From Sphingomonadaceae bacterium (GTDB taxonomy: Bacteria > Pseudomonadota > Alphaproteobacteria > Sphingomonadales > Sphingomonadaceae): DNA of 64,000 nucleotides. The stretch is taken from contig JADZEQ010000008.1 in assembly GCA_020850455.1 (NCBI GenBank), positions 62,001-126,000 on the forward strand, written 5' to 3'. Positions 44,517 through 53,447 of this stretch are shown piece after piece. The position numbers and the translations under genes were made by a program. The notes below the pieces were generated by a model, which worked only from the letters and a program-made list of their open reading frames with translations, was not told the origin of the DNA and searched no databases. Numbering within the stretch: the stretch's first letter is position 1; each line of letters starts with the position of its first letter.

Positions 44517-45051
44517 GCCCGCCAGCAATTTCGCCATCGCCAAAGCGGTCGGTGTGGATGTTGACGACGATGCGCCCTTGGTCGAGCGCGGCGGTGAATT
44601 GTTCAAATGTCATCACCGGCTCATTCGATGCCGCCATTGTCGCCATCGCCGCGTCGAAATCATAGGCATTTAATTCAACGACAAAACCGCCCTCTGCCGC
44701 ACGATAGCCGGAGCCAAAGGGCAAGGGCAGCGCCAAGAGCGAACCCCCAGCATATTGGCCATCCGCGCCGCGCCCGGGATAGATGTGGAGGTGGATGGGG
44801 CCAATCGGCGCGCTGACCATCCGGTCGAGCAGATCATCAATGGTGAGGCCGCGTATCGCCAATCGCACATCGACCAGTCGATTATTCGTATCGACGCGGA
44901 TGTCGGCGGTGCCGGTGGCAGGCGAATGGGTGACGGCGGTGCCGTCCACCCCATCCAGCGTGGCATGATAATGCTGCTCCGCCGCATGCGCCGGGTTCGC
45001 CACCGCCAGCATCGCCGCCGCTACCGCACAGCCTATCCATGATTTGCGCAT
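44503..45051 (-). CDS. CHRD-domain secreted protein
   Basis: 182 residues with a signal peptide (ANPAHAAEQ) followed by one CHRD domain: 'HYHATLDGVDGTAVTHSPATGTADIRVD', 'GPIHLHIYPGR' and the end 'GRIVVNIHTDRFGDGEIAGGL', which matches the domain's 'vNiHt...gEirG' motif. CHRD domains occur in chordin and bacterial surface proteins; function in bacteria is unknown. ATG 45051 follows AAGGGGG. It stands next to sodC on the same strand. Confidence 0.85.
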   Translation of the reverse strand: MRKSWIGCAVAAAMLAVANPAHAAEQHYHATLDGVDGTAVTHSPATGTADIRVDTNNRLVDVRLAIRGLTIDDLLDRMVSAPIGPIHLHIYPGRGADGQYAGGSLLALPLPFGSGYRAAEGGFVVELNAYDFDAAMATMAASNEPVMTFEQFTAALDQGRIVVNIHTDRFGDGEIAGGLSRM

Positions 45052-45119
45052 ATTACTGCCCCCTTCGACCCACCTTGTTGGGATACGCCACATAAAGCTC
45101 AAGTGGATGCAATGTGCGG

Positions 45120-45683
45120 TCAGCGCCTTGGCGTCAAAACCGCACAGGCGATGCGCGCGCCGCTATTCCCGCTGGGATCGGTTCGTTCATCATCGGCCAT
45201 GGCATGGATGATAAAGGCTGCCCCATCATCATCGAGCAAACCGCCGACCCCGCGCGCGCTGCCCGCCAGCGGCCAGTCTTGTTGCACCACGCCGTCTTGC
45301 CCGATGACCAGATTGGGCAGATCACCCGCATGGCTGCCCGCCGGATTGTGGCGCCCATGCTGGTGCGCCGCTGGGTTCCAATGCGGACCAGCACTGGCAA
45401 AATTGGGCGCGTCGCAACGCCCGATACTGTGGATGTGCATGCCATGCACCCCCATCGGCCAGCCGCTGATGTCCAGCGCGAGGTGGAGCGAACCATCCCC
45501 TGCCGCCGTCACCGACACATGACCTGCAGCATTGCCATTGGCCCAATGGAGCGTGCCTGACGCGATAATGGAACCCAGTGCAGGGGCCAGTGCAGCGTCC
45601 GCTAGAGGGGCCGGTGCGGGGGATGCGGTTGGTATACAGCCAAGGAGTGGCAGCGCCATCACCCAAGAAAATCCACCGCGCAT
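45120..45683 (-). CDS. sodC: Cu/Zn superoxide dismutase, probable lipoprotein
   Basis: 187 residues. Periplasmic or surface detoxification of superoxide. Copper and zinc ligands are in 'GMHIHSIGRC', 'PHWNPAAHQHGRH', 'SHAGDLPNL' and 'FIIHAMADDERTDPSGNSGARIAC', with the disulfide cysteines. Signal 'MALPLLGC' has a lipobox (LLGC, Cys16), so it should be lipid-anchored. ATG 45683 has GGAGG 7 bases upstream. The CHRD gene is 68 bp upstream on the same strand. Confidence 0.95.
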   Translation of the reverse strand: MRGGFSWVMALPLLGCIPTASPAPAPLADAALAPALGSIIASGTLHWANGNAAGHVSVTAAGDGSLHLALDISGWPMGVHGMHIHSIGRCDAPNFASAGPHWNPAAHQHGRHNPAGSHAGDLPNLVIGQDGVVQQDWPLAGSARGVGGLLDDDGAAFIIHAMADDERTDPSGNSGARIACAVLTPRR

Positions 45684-45712
45684 CGCCATTCCTCCCCGCC
45701 CGCTTTTGGGCC

Positions 45713-47020
45713 TTACTGTCCCATCCCCACCGCATCATAGGTAAAGCCTGCGCGCTCGACCTCTGCGCGGCGATAAATATTGCGCAAATCGACGAGCAAT
45801 TTACCCCGCACCACCGACGCCAACCGATCAAGGTCGAGCGCGCGATAAGCATCCCATTCGGTGACCAGAACCACTGCGTCCGCCCCTTCGGCGGCGGCAT
45901 AGGGGTCGGCGACCATAGTCACGCCGGGCAGCATGGCGGCGGCAGCCTCCATCCCCTCCGGATCGGTGGCGGTCACGCTCGCCCCGGCATCTTTGAGCGC
46001 CTGGATGATCGACAGCGCCGGGGCGTCGCGCATGTCATCGGTATTGGGTTTGAACGTCAAGCCGAGCACCGCAACCTTCTTGCCGCGCGCGCTACCGCCG
46101 AGCGCGGCGATGACCTTGCGCCCCATCGCGCGTTTGCGCTGGTCGTTAACATGGACCACCGCCTCCACAATGCGTTGCGGCACGCCATTATCCTGCGCCG
46201 TCTTGAGCAGCGCCAGCGTATCCTTGGGAAAACAGCTCCCGCCATAACCCGGCCCGGCGTGGAGGAATTTGGGGCCGATGCGATTGTCCAGCCCGATGCC
46301 GCGCGACACATCTTGCACGTCCGCTCCCACCGCTTCGCACAGGTCGGCCACTTCGTTGATGAATGTGATTTTGGTCGCGAGAAAGGCGTTGGCGGCATAT
46401 TTGATCAATTCTGCCGTCCGCCGCCGAGTGTAGAGCATCGGCGCTTCATTGAGGAAGAGCGGGCGATACACCTCCGCCATCACATCGCGGCCATGGTCAT
46501 CCTCATGGCCGATGACGATCCGGTCAGGGCGCTTGAAATCGCCAATCGCTGCGCCCTCGCGCAGAAATTCAGGGTTGGAAACCACCGAAAATCGATGGCC
46601 CTGCACCGTATCGCGCAGGATGCGCTCCACCTCATCCCCCGTGCCGACCGGCACCGTCGATTTGGTGACGACGACGGCATCGCTAGTTAGATTCTCGCCA
46701 ATTTCACGTGCGGCGGCATGAACATAGGAGAGATCGGCATGACCATCGCCGCGCCGCGACGGGGTGCCAACCGCAATGAATATCGCATCCGCCCCGGCAA
46801 TTCCCGCCGCCAAATCGGTGGTAAAGCTAAGCCGACCGGCAGCCACATTGGTGGCGACCAGCGCCTCCAACCCCGGCTCATAAATCGGCATCTTACCAGC
46901 CAGCAGCCCATCAATCTTTGCCGCATCCTTATCAACGCAGCAGACATTATGGCCGAAATCGGCGAAACAGGCCCCCGACACCAGACCCACATATCCGGTC
47001 CCGATCATTGCGATTTTCAT
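45713..47020 (-). CDS. ugd: UDP-glucose 6-dehydrogenase
   Basis: 435 residues. It makes UDP-glucuronate for polysaccharides. Features: 'MKIAMIGTGYVGLVSGACFADFGH' NAD fold, 'STVPVGTGDEV', 'SNPEFLREG', catalytic Cys263 in 'YGGSCFPKDT', and 'AVLGLTFKPNTDDMRDAPA'. ATG 47020 has AAGGAG 7 bases upstream. It diverges in no respect from the family. It lies 142 bp downstream of exbD on the same strand with a likely terminator between. Confidence 0.96.
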   Translation of the reverse strand: MKIAMIGTGYVGLVSGACFADFGHNVCCVDKDAAKIDGLLAGKMPIYEPGLEALVATNVAAGRLSFTTDLAAGIAGADAIFIAVGTPSRRGDGHADLSYVHAAAREIGENLTSDAVVVTKSTVPVGTGDEVERILRDTVQGHRFSVVSNPEFLREGAAIGDFKRPDRIVIGHEDDHGRDVMAEVYRPLFLNEAPMLYTRRRTAELIKYAANAFLATKITFINEVADLCEAVGADVQDVSRGIGLDNRIGPKFLHAGPGYGGSCFPKDTLALLKTAQDNGVPQRIVEAVVHVNDQRKRAMGRKVIAALGGSARGKKVAVLGLTFKPNTDDMRDAPALSIIQALKDAGASVTATDPEGMEAAAAMLPGVTMVADPYAAAEGADAVVLVTEWDAYRALDLDRLASVVRGKLLVDLRNIYRRAEVERAGFTYDAVGMGQ

Positions 47021-47082
47021 GCACCACTCCTTGAAGCGACGGCGCCCTGCGCCGTGCCGAAACGTCATTTTTGCACGCCCAA

Positions 47083-47117
47083 ATAGGAAGGGGCGGCAAC
47101 CCATCGGTCACCGCCCC
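47083..47117 (-). terminator. Putative terminator after the tonB-exbBD operon
   Basis: On the minus strand GGGGCGG and CCGCCCC pair around a 14-base loop and are followed by TTCCTATTT, 46 bp after the exbD stop. The stem is short and the T tract interrupted. Confidence 0.45.
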
Positions 47118-47162
47118 GCCTAGAGATATGCGGTCTGCTGTGCAAGCAGGCGTGCGCGCCAA

Positions 47163-47591
47163 TCAGAATTCGCGTGCGTAACGTTCGTTACCGACGAAGC
47201 CCAAACCGCCGACTTCGCTACGCTTGATCAGCGCCAACACCGAATCCACCACCACATAACGGGCATAAGGATCGGGTTCGAGCTGCAGTTCCGGCGTCGG
47301 CGTAATCGACTTGGTCTGTTCCAAATTCTGCGACAATTGCGAGAAGTTGACCGGTGCACCATTCCACAAGACCACACCCTGCGGGGTGATATTGACCTTG
47401 TTCTTTTGCGGTTCGACCGGCGGCGGCGGCGCGTTGGTCGGCACCGGCAGGTCGATTTTCACCGCGTGCGTTTGCACCGGAATGGACAAGATCATCATAA
47501 TCAGCAGACACAACATCACGTCGATCAACGGCGTGGTGTTGAGGTCGCTCATCGGCGCGTCTTCGCCGCCGCCGCCCATGCTAATAGCCAT
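47163..47591 (-). CDS. exbD: ExbD, TonB energising component (second copy)
   Basis: 142 residues. N-terminal membrane helix with Asp24 (TPLIDVMLCLL), a Pro-rich linker (NAPPPPVEPQ) and a periplasmic domain ending 'LGFVGNERYAREF'. ExbD transfers the proton motive force to TonB with ExbB. It follows the other exbD by 26 bp. The orphan protein at 40998-41429 is a close paralogue. Confidence 0.93.
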   Translation of the reverse strand: MAISMGGGGEDAPMSDLNTTPLIDVMLCLLIMMILSIPVQTHAVKIDLPVPTNAPPPPVEPQKNKVNITPQGVVLWNGAPVNFSQLSQNLEQTKSITPTPELQLEPDPYARYVVVDSVLALIKRSEVGGLGFVGNERYAREF

Positions 47592-47617
47592 TTTTCACCC
47601 TTTCCCTTGGCCCGCCA

Positions 47618-48109
47618 TTACAGACGGCCGAGCGTCGCCGACCCTGGCGCCGGTTCGGAAATAAAGCCGATTTTCTGAAAGCCGGCATATTGCATCGTAT
47701 AGATAACCCCGCCGATGCACTTATACGGCGTATTGATATCGCCGCGAATATGCACTTCGGGGAAATTATCCTCGGTCACATTTTGCGGCCCGCCAATATC
47801 GCGCAACAGACGGCGCAATTTGTCGGTGCCACGGCGCAGCAATTCGTTCGAATCGACGCGCGTCTGACCCCAATAGACTTCGCAGCTATAACGGTCAGGC
47901 CCGGCCCGGACGGACAAGAGGACGTTTTCCGGCTTGGTCGTGGTCGGTTCAAACGCCAGATCGGGCAGTTGCAGCTCTACATTTTCGAGCACTGCCGGAA
48001 TGGTGATAAGAAAGATGATCAGGAGCACCAACATCACGTCGACGAGCGGTGTGGTGTTGATTTCCGACATCGAGACGTCGTCGCCGCCTGATCCCATGCT
48101 AATTGCCAT
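47618..48109 (-). CDS. exbD: ExbD, TonB energising component (first copy)
   Basis: 163 residues. The start 'MAISMGSGGDDVSMSEINTTPLVDVML' is almost the same as its neighbour, with Asp24, but the periplasmic domain is longer and contains two cysteines ('YSCEVYWGQTRVDSN', 'TPYKCIGGVIYTMQ'), so the two ExbDs are not interchangeable. Downstream of exbB by 127 bp. A heterodimer of the two ExbDs is possible. Confidence 0.9.
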   Translation of the reverse strand: MAISMGSGGDDVSMSEINTTPLVDVMLVLLIIFLITIPAVLENVELQLPDLAFEPTTTKPENVLLSVRAGPDRYSCEVYWGQTRVDSNELLRRGTDKLRRLLRDIGGPQNVTEDNFPEVHIRGDINTPYKCIGGVIYTMQYAGFQKIGFISEPAPGSATLGRL

Positions 48110-48236
48110 AACTCAGCTTCCTATTCGCTTCTGACTAGACAGCGGGATTTATCCCATTGTCGGGGCCTGAAAAGACCGGCCCCCCGTCAGCTTCGAACGT
48201 GGCGGGGCGGACATGCCGCCCCGCAGCCACGTCCCT

Positions 48237-49004
48237 TTATGCCTTGGCGGCAGGCGCAGCGGCCGGCTTTGCCGGGGCAGCAGGGGCGGCAGCCGTCACC
48301 GACGGACGCACGGCACCGTTCGACATGATCGACCCCAGCACATCGTTCGAAAAGGTCGAAAGGTTACGGCCAATCACCTTGTTACGGCCCTGCAGCCAGT
48401 TGAAGGCCATAACCGCCGGAACCGCGACGACCAGACCGATGGCGGTCATGATGAGCGCTTCACCGACCGGCCCAGCAACCGTATCAATCGATGCCTGACC
48501 CGAAGCACCGATTTTCACCAGCGCGGTCAAAATCCCGATAACCGTACCGAACAGCCCGACAAACGGTGCGGTCGCGCCGACGGTGGCGAGGAAGGACAGG
48601 CCCGAAGCCAGCTTGGAGTTAATGTGATTTTGCGAACGTTCCATCGTCCCGTGCATCCAGTCATGCGCTTCGACGGGGTTGGCAAGCTTGCTGTGGTCCG
48701 ACTGTGCGCGCAGGCCGTCTTCGACGATCTGGCGATAGGCACTGTTCTTTTCCAGCTTCTTCATGCCGTCGTCGAGCGAGGGGGCGCGCCAAAAGCTCGC
48801 TTGCATGTCACGGCCCTGTTTCATCACCTTATTCTGTTCGAACAGCTTGGTGAACAGGATGTAGAGCGAACCGGTGAACATGACGAGCAGCACGATGAAG
48901 GTCGTCCAGGTAACAGCATTACCGTCGCGCAACATCGGAACCAGACCATATTCCGCGCCCCCATGAGCAGCAGCGCCAGCGGCATTGATCAAAGTGGTAT
49001 ACAT
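48237..49004 (-). CDS. exbB: ExbB/TolQ-type proton channel protein
   Basis: 255 residues with three membrane helices and the MotA/TolQ/ExbB core 'LSFLATVGATAPFVGLFGTVIGILTALVKIG' and 'GEALIMTAIGLVVAVPAVMAFNWLQGRN'. The long N-terminal part (MYTTLINAAGAAAHGG...) is periplasmic. It ends in a Pro/Ala-rich tail. Forms the channel with ExbD. 91 bp after tonB. Confidence 0.95.
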   Translation of the reverse strand: MYTTLINAAGAAAHGGAEYGLVPMLRDGNAVTWTTFIVLLVMFTGSLYILFTKLFEQNKVMKQGRDMQASFWRAPSLDDGMKKLEKNSAYRQIVEDGLRAQSDHSKLANPVEAHDWMHGTMERSQNHINSKLASGLSFLATVGATAPFVGLFGTVIGILTALVKIGASGQASIDTVAGPVGEALIMTAIGLVVAVPAVMAFNWLQGRNKVIGRNLSTFSNDVLGSIMSNGAVRPSVTAAAPAAPAKPAAAPAAKA

Positions 49005-49095
49005 AAAATTTCCTTTTCGAATTTCTGTCTTGACTGTCGTGCCGCCCGATCACCCCTCCCCCTCGGAGGGTTGTCGCCGAGCGGCGGTTGAAAAA

Positions 49096-49752
49096 TTAAC
49101 GTTCGGGCAACACCCAGCGCACGCGCTTGGTATAAACCGAAGAAGTCGGATTGCCTGCACGATCGAGCGCCGGTTCAAAGCGGGCACGCCGCTGCAAATT
49201 ACGGCATGCTGCCTGATCGAGCGCGCTGTTACCCGACGAACCCGTCACTTCGCACGAAGTCACCCGGCCTTCGGCGCTGACTTGCAAACGTGTCGAGGTA
49301 ACGCCCTGCGCTTCTTCACGAATGGCCGATGGCGGATAATCGTCCGTGGTCACCCAGCTGCTTTCGTTGCCGCGCGGCCGGGCCGGGCGCGAATCATCAC
49401 GCGGCGGCGGCGCAGGCGGGGCCACAACAGGGGGGACCACCACGGGCGGCGGCGGCGCTGCGGGCGGCGGCGGCGCCACCACATTGGTTGAAACCGGCGG
49501 CGCAATCGTCGGCGTAACGACTTCCACCCGCGTTGGCGGCGGCGGCACGTCATTGGGCGGCGGCGGCGGCGGCGGTTCTTCGGGTGGCGGCGGTTCTTCG
49601 ATTTGAACCACGTCCAGTTTGCGGACGATCTGCTTCACCGCATCAATGTCGAGGCTTTTCGCCAAGACCAACCCGAGCGCAAAGGTGAAAAACCCGACCA
49701 AAATGATCGAGAACACCCTGGATTTCGGGTCGACTGTATCACCATAAGCCAT
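49096..49752 (-). CDS. tonB: TonB energy transducer
   Basis: 218 residues. One N-terminal anchor (SIILVGFFTFALGLVLAKS), a very Pro-rich spacer (about residues 50-120, many PPPP runs and Val), and the C-terminal TonB domain 'YPPSAIREEAQGVTSTRLQVSAEGRVTSCEVTGSSGN' with 'ALDQAACRNLQRRARFEPALD'. It drives TonB-dependent receptors, which are plentiful in sphingomonads. First gene of the operon; the leader carries hairpins. Confidence 0.95.
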   Translation of the reverse strand: MAYGDTVDPKSRVFSIILVGFFTFALGLVLAKSLDIDAVKQIVRKLDVVQIEEPPPPEEPPPPPPPNDVPPPPTRVEVVTPTIAPPVSTNVVAPPPPAAPPPPVVVPPVVAPPAPPPRDDSRPARPRGNESSWVTTDDYPPSAIREEAQGVTSTRLQVSAEGRVTSCEVTGSSGNSALDQAACRNLQRRARFEPALDRAGNPTSSVYTKRVRWVLPER

Positions 49753-50075
49753 TCGGCAATGTGCTCCCTACTATACCCCAAAAACAGGCGGGAAACACGG
49801 GGGGCTGTCGCTGGAAAACCCAGCCCGAACCGCCATCCACCCCCGCATATGCGGGGAACATATCCCCCATTCGCGCATGGCTGAATGGGGAAAATATAGC
49901 GACCCGGGAATCACCCGAATATGCTCCCTTACCTCGAATCAGGCTGTTATCGCGCTCTTTCGCGTGGCGCAAACCATTTATCGGCGGTTAACATCGCCAT
50001 TGCCATAGAAGCGTATCAGCTTGTAGACGTTCCATTTCAACGGGGCGCAACATTATGTCGAGAGGAAGGGGCGTC
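49753..50075. other. Gap upstream of tonB with stacked hairpins
   Basis: Divergent gap between tonB and the secreted protein. It contains a 16-bp perfect palindrome CCCCGCATATGCGGGG (49841-49856), an 8-bp stem CCCCATTC/GAATGGGG (49865-49872 / 49883-49890) and GTGTTTCCCGCC on the minus strand (start 49798). Read on the minus strand from 49861 the palindrome looks like a single type I-E CRISPR repeat (about 24 of 29 positions by eye against a generic repeat). No promoter boxes could be placed with confidence, and no gene lies here. Confidence 0.55.
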
Positions 50076-50978
50076 ATGTTAATCCGCAACCGTAAATGGC
50101 CAGCTGGCGCAAAGGCTGTTGCGTCTGCCATGCTATTGGTAGCATTGACGATATCGGGCGGCAGCGCCGCGCAAAATGGCATGCCACGGGCAAATCCTGC
50201 CAATATGGCCCCAAATACCCCCGTCATCCCGCCACCGGACAGCTATGCCGACGTCGCCGACCGCGCGGTGGGTGCCGCCACCATCGTCCATGCGCGCATA
50301 CGCCGTGTGCGGGTGGTGGAGGATGCGCGCGCCGCCAATGTGCCCGCGAATCTGGTGCGCCTATATATAGAGGCGGAGACGCGCGCCATGATTTTCGGCA
50401 GCGATCCCATCGCCGCGCGATTTTCCTTCATCACCGATCAACCCCGCGATGCAGAGGGTAAGCCGCCCAAATTGCGCGGGCACGAAGTCTTGCTCTTTGC
50501 CCGCCATGTTGAACGCAGCGACCAGTTGACGCTGGTTAACCCCGCCGCGTTGATGCTGTGGGACATGGCGCGTGAGGGTACGGCGCGCGCCATTGCGGCG
50601 GAACTGGCGGCTGGCCCACCGCCGCCAGCGGTCACCGGTATCACCCAAGCATTTCATGTGACCGGCACCGTGAGCGGCGAAAGCGACAGCCAGATTTTCC
50701 TGTCAACCGATGCCGCCATCCCCATCACGCTCACCATCGAACGACGCGGCAACGCGCCGCCACAATGGGCGGTCGCATTTGGGGAGATTATCGACGCCAG
50801 CGCGGCGCGCCCCGCCCCGCGCACGCTGCGCTGGTACCGGTTGGCATGTGGCCTGCCGCGCACCATCCCCCAGCAAATATTGCGGGGAAGCAGCGCCGAT
50901 GATGCGAGCGCCATCGCCGCCGATTATGCGCTGGTGCTGGCGTCCATCGCGCCCTGCGACCGCACCGCCGCGCCATAA
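50076..50978 (+). CDS. Secreted protein of unknown function
   Basis: 300 residues with a signal peptide (AVASAMLLVALTISGGSAAQ). The rest is soluble and Ala/Arg-rich; notable stretches are 'DVADRAVGAATIVHARIRRVRVVED' and 'PPKLRGHEVLLFARHVERSDQLTLVNPAALM'. A pair of cysteines near the end (LACGLPRT, IAPCDR) may form a disulfide. ATG 50076 follows AAGGGG by 6 bases. I do not recognise the family. Confidence 0.7.
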   Translation: MLIRNRKWPAGAKAVASAMLLVALTISGGSAAQNGMPRANPANMAPNTPVIPPPDSYADVADRAVGAATIVHARIRRVRVVEDARAANVPANLVRLYIEAETRAMIFGSDPIAARFSFITDQPRDAEGKPPKLRGHEVLLFARHVERSDQLTLVNPAALMLWDMAREGTARAIAAELAAGPPPPAVTGITQAFHVTGTVSGESDSQIFLSTDAAIPITLTIERRGNAPPQWAVAFGEIIDASAARPAPRTLRWYRLACGLPRTIPQQILRGSSADDASAIAADYALVLASIAPCDRTAAP

Positions 50979-51080
50979 AATCCCCCGGCGGGTTAAATCA
51001 TTACCGTTGCGCGTGACTTGCGCGCGCGGCGCGGCTATCGGCGGCGCACAACCAGCAATCGCGCAGCAATAGAGTTTTCC

Positions 51081-52397
51081 ATGACCCCTCCCCCCCATGT
51101 GCCGCAATCCACTCGCCCCTTGCGTATCGGCATCGCCGGCCTGGGCACGGTGGGCAGCGGCGTGGTCCGCCTGCTCGATGAAAATGCCGCGCTGATCGCC
51201 CGGCGCGCCGGGCGCGCCATAGAGGTGACAGCGGTCGCCGCGCGCGATGCAACGCGCGATCGCGGGATCAATCTGGGTGCTGTGCGTTGGCATAGGGATG
51301 CTGTCGCACTCGCCAACGACCCGGATGTTGACGCGGTGGTCGAAGTTATCGGCGGTGCAGACGGCGTCGCGCTGGAACTTGCGCAGGCAAGTCTGGCGGC
51401 GGGCAAACCCTTTGTCACCGCGAACAAGGCGATGATTGCGGCGCATGGCATGGCGCTCGCCGCGCGGGCCGAGGCTGCCGACATCGCACTGAAATTTGAA
51501 GCGGCTGTGGCGGGCGGCATTCCGGTTATCAAGGCACTGCGCGAAGGGGCTTCGGCCAACCGGATCGAACGCGTTTATGGCATTTTGAACGGCACCTGCA
51601 ATTTCATCCTGACCGCGATGGAAAGCCGCGCGCTCAGCTTTGATGCCGCGTTGGCGGAGGCACAGGCGCTCGGCTATGCAGAGGCGGACCCCGGTTTCGA
51701 CATTGACGGGGTCGATGCCAGCCACAAGCTCGCCATATTGGCTGCCATATGCTTTTCCGCGCGCACCGACGTTGCGGGCGTCACGGTGGAGGGGATACGC
51801 GCGATCAGTGCGGAGGATATCAAGGAAGCCGACGCGCTCGGTTATCGCATCCGCCTCATCGCCATGGCCGAGATGCAAAATGGCGCGCTGCTGCAATATG
51901 TGCGCCCCTGTCTGGTCGCGGCCGAACATCCGCTGGGCTATGTGCCCGGCTGCCTCAACGCCGTTGTAGCGGAAGGGAATTTTGTCGGCCGCCTGTTTCT
52001 GGAAGGCGCGGGCGCGGGCGATGGCCCGACTGCCAGTGCCGTTGTCGCCGACATTATCGACGTGGCGCGCGATGAATATGGCCCGGCCTTTACCATGGCG
52101 GTCGGCGCGCTTGACGCACTGCCGCGCGCCGATGTCGGCCATGTTGTGGGCAAATCCTATATCCGCCTCCATGTCGCTGACCGCACTGGCGTGCTTGCCG
52201 AAATCGCCATCGCCATGCGCGATGCCGGGGTTTCGGTCGAAAGCCTGATTCAGCGCGGCGGAACGGGTGGGGAGGCGTTGATCGTCCTCGTCACCCATGC
52301 CAGCGATGCAGCGGCAGTCGACGGCGCGCTCGATACGCTGGCCCAGGGTGATGCGCTGGTTGCGCCGCCGCTGCGCCTGCCGATATTGGCGCTTTAG
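51081..52397 (+). CDS. hom: Homoserine dehydrogenase
   Basis: 438 residues. Converts aspartate semialdehyde to homoserine for threonine and methionine. NAD(P) motif 'GIAGLGTVGSGVV', 'VTANKAMIAAHG', 'FEAAVAGGIPVIKALREG', 'YGILNGTCNFILT' and a C-terminal ACT domain ('IRLHVADRTGVLAEIAIAM') for feedback control by threonine. ATG 51081. glpX follows 73 bp later. Threonine synthase is also in this window (57.4-58.8 kb). Confidence 0.96.
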   Translation: MTPPPHVPQSTRPLRIGIAGLGTVGSGVVRLLDENAALIARRAGRAIEVTAVAARDATRDRGINLGAVRWHRDAVALANDPDVDAVVEVIGGADGVALELAQASLAAGKPFVTANKAMIAAHGMALAARAEAADIALKFEAAVAGGIPVIKALREGASANRIERVYGILNGTCNFILTAMESRALSFDAALAEAQALGYAEADPGFDIDGVDASHKLAILAAICFSARTDVAGVTVEGIRAISAEDIKEADALGYRIRLIAMAEMQNGALLQYVRPCLVAAEHPLGYVPGCLNAVVAEGNFVGRLFLEGAGAGDGPTASAVVADIIDVARDEYGPAFTMAVGALDALPRADVGHVVGKSYIRLHVADRTGVLAEIAIAMRDAGVSVESLIQRGGTGGEALIVLVTHASDAAAVDGALDTLAQGDALVAPPLRLPILAL

Positions 52398-52470
52398 TCG
52401 CAATATCGACTTTCCAATCCGGCCCGCCTATGCGCGCGGGCAAGATGCAAGAAATTACAGGGGAAATATC

Positions 52471-53433
52471 GTGACCGATGCCAGCCAAAATCTCGACCGC
52501 GTTCTTGTGCTTGAAATGGTGCGCGTTACCGAAGCAGCGGCGGTAGGCGCAGCCAAGCTGATTGGGCGCGGCGACGAAAAGGCGGCGGATGCCGCGGCGG
52601 TGGAGGCGATGCGCGCCGCGCTCAACGCGCTCGACATGGACGGCACCGTGGTCATTGGGGAGGGTGAGCGCGACGAAGCGCCGATGCTCTATATCGGCGA
52701 AAAAGTGGGTTCGGGCAGTGGCCCGAGCATTGATATTGCACTCGACCCGCTTGAGGGAACGACGATTACCGCCAAGGCCGGGCCAAATGCGCTCGCCGTG
52801 CTCGCCATCGCGGAAAAGGGTGGGCTGCTCAACGCGCCGGACGTCTATATGGACAAGATTGCGGTCGGCCCCGGCTATGCCGACGGGGTCATCGACCTTG
52901 CCAAAAGCGCGACCGAAAATGTTCGCGCGGTGGCCGCCGCCAAGGGCGTGCAGCCGGGCGACATCATCGTTTGCGTGCTCGACCGGCCGCGCCATGAGGG
53001 GTTGATTGCCGAATTGCGCGCGCTGGGTTGCGGCATCCAGCTTATCCCCGATGGCGATGTGGCAGGCGTGATCGCGGTGACCAACCCCGACACCGGCATC
53101 GACCTCTATATGGGGTCGGGCGGCGCACCCGAAGGGGTGCTGGCCGCAGCGGCATTACGCTGTGTCGGCGGCCAGTTTCAGGGCCGTTTGCTGTTCCGCA
53201 ACGAAGATGAACGCGCACGCGCGCGCAAATGGGGCATTGAAAACCTCGACCGCATCTATGCGCTCGAAGAATTGGCCAAGGGCGATGTTATCTTTGCCGC
53301 CACCGGGGTTACCGACGGCAGCTTGCTCGACGGGGTAAAGCGCCGCCGCGACGGGGCAATCACCACCGAATCGATTGTCATGCGCGCATCGAGCGGCACC
53401 GTGCGGCGCGTGTACAGCGAACATCGCGGGTAA
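52471..53433 (+). CDS. glpX: Class II fructose-1,6-bisphosphatase
   Basis: 320 residues from a GTG with AGGGGA upstream. GlpX dephosphorylates fructose-1,6-bisphosphate in gluconeogenesis. The metal and phosphate loops are 'VIGEGERDEAPMLYIGE', 'DPLEGTTITAKAGPNA' and 'MGSGGAPEGVLAAAALRC'. A longer frame starting at 52297 is not used because it reads into the hom 3' end. Hom and glpX appear as a pair. Confidence 0.95.
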   Translation: MTDASQNLDRVLVLEMVRVTEAAAVGAAKLIGRGDEKAADAAAVEAMRAALNALDMDGTVVIGEGERDEAPMLYIGEKVGSGSGPSIDIALDPLEGTTITAKAGPNALAVLAIAEKGGLLNAPDVYMDKIAVGPGYADGVIDLAKSATENVRAVAAAKGVQPGDIIVCVLDRPRHEGLIAELRALGCGIQLIPDGDVAGVIAVTNPDTGIDLYMGSGGAPEGVLAAAALRCVGGQFQGRLLFRNEDERARARKWGIENLDRIYALEELAKGDVIFAATGVTDGSLLDGVKRRRDGAITTESIVMRASSGTVRRVYSEHRG

Positions 53434-53447
53434 TAAATTTCGCGCGT

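Noticed and set aside
49833-49861. A type I-E CRISPR-like repeat unit
   Set aside because: Only one good copy is present, with a weak partner 63 bp away, and there are no regular repeats, spacers or cas genes in the window; a dispersed palindrome is more likely. Kept only as a finding.
50703-52403. A 566-codon open frame antisense to hom
   Set aside because: Long antisense frames arise from GC-rich codon positions here; the opposite strand carries hom with clear motifs.
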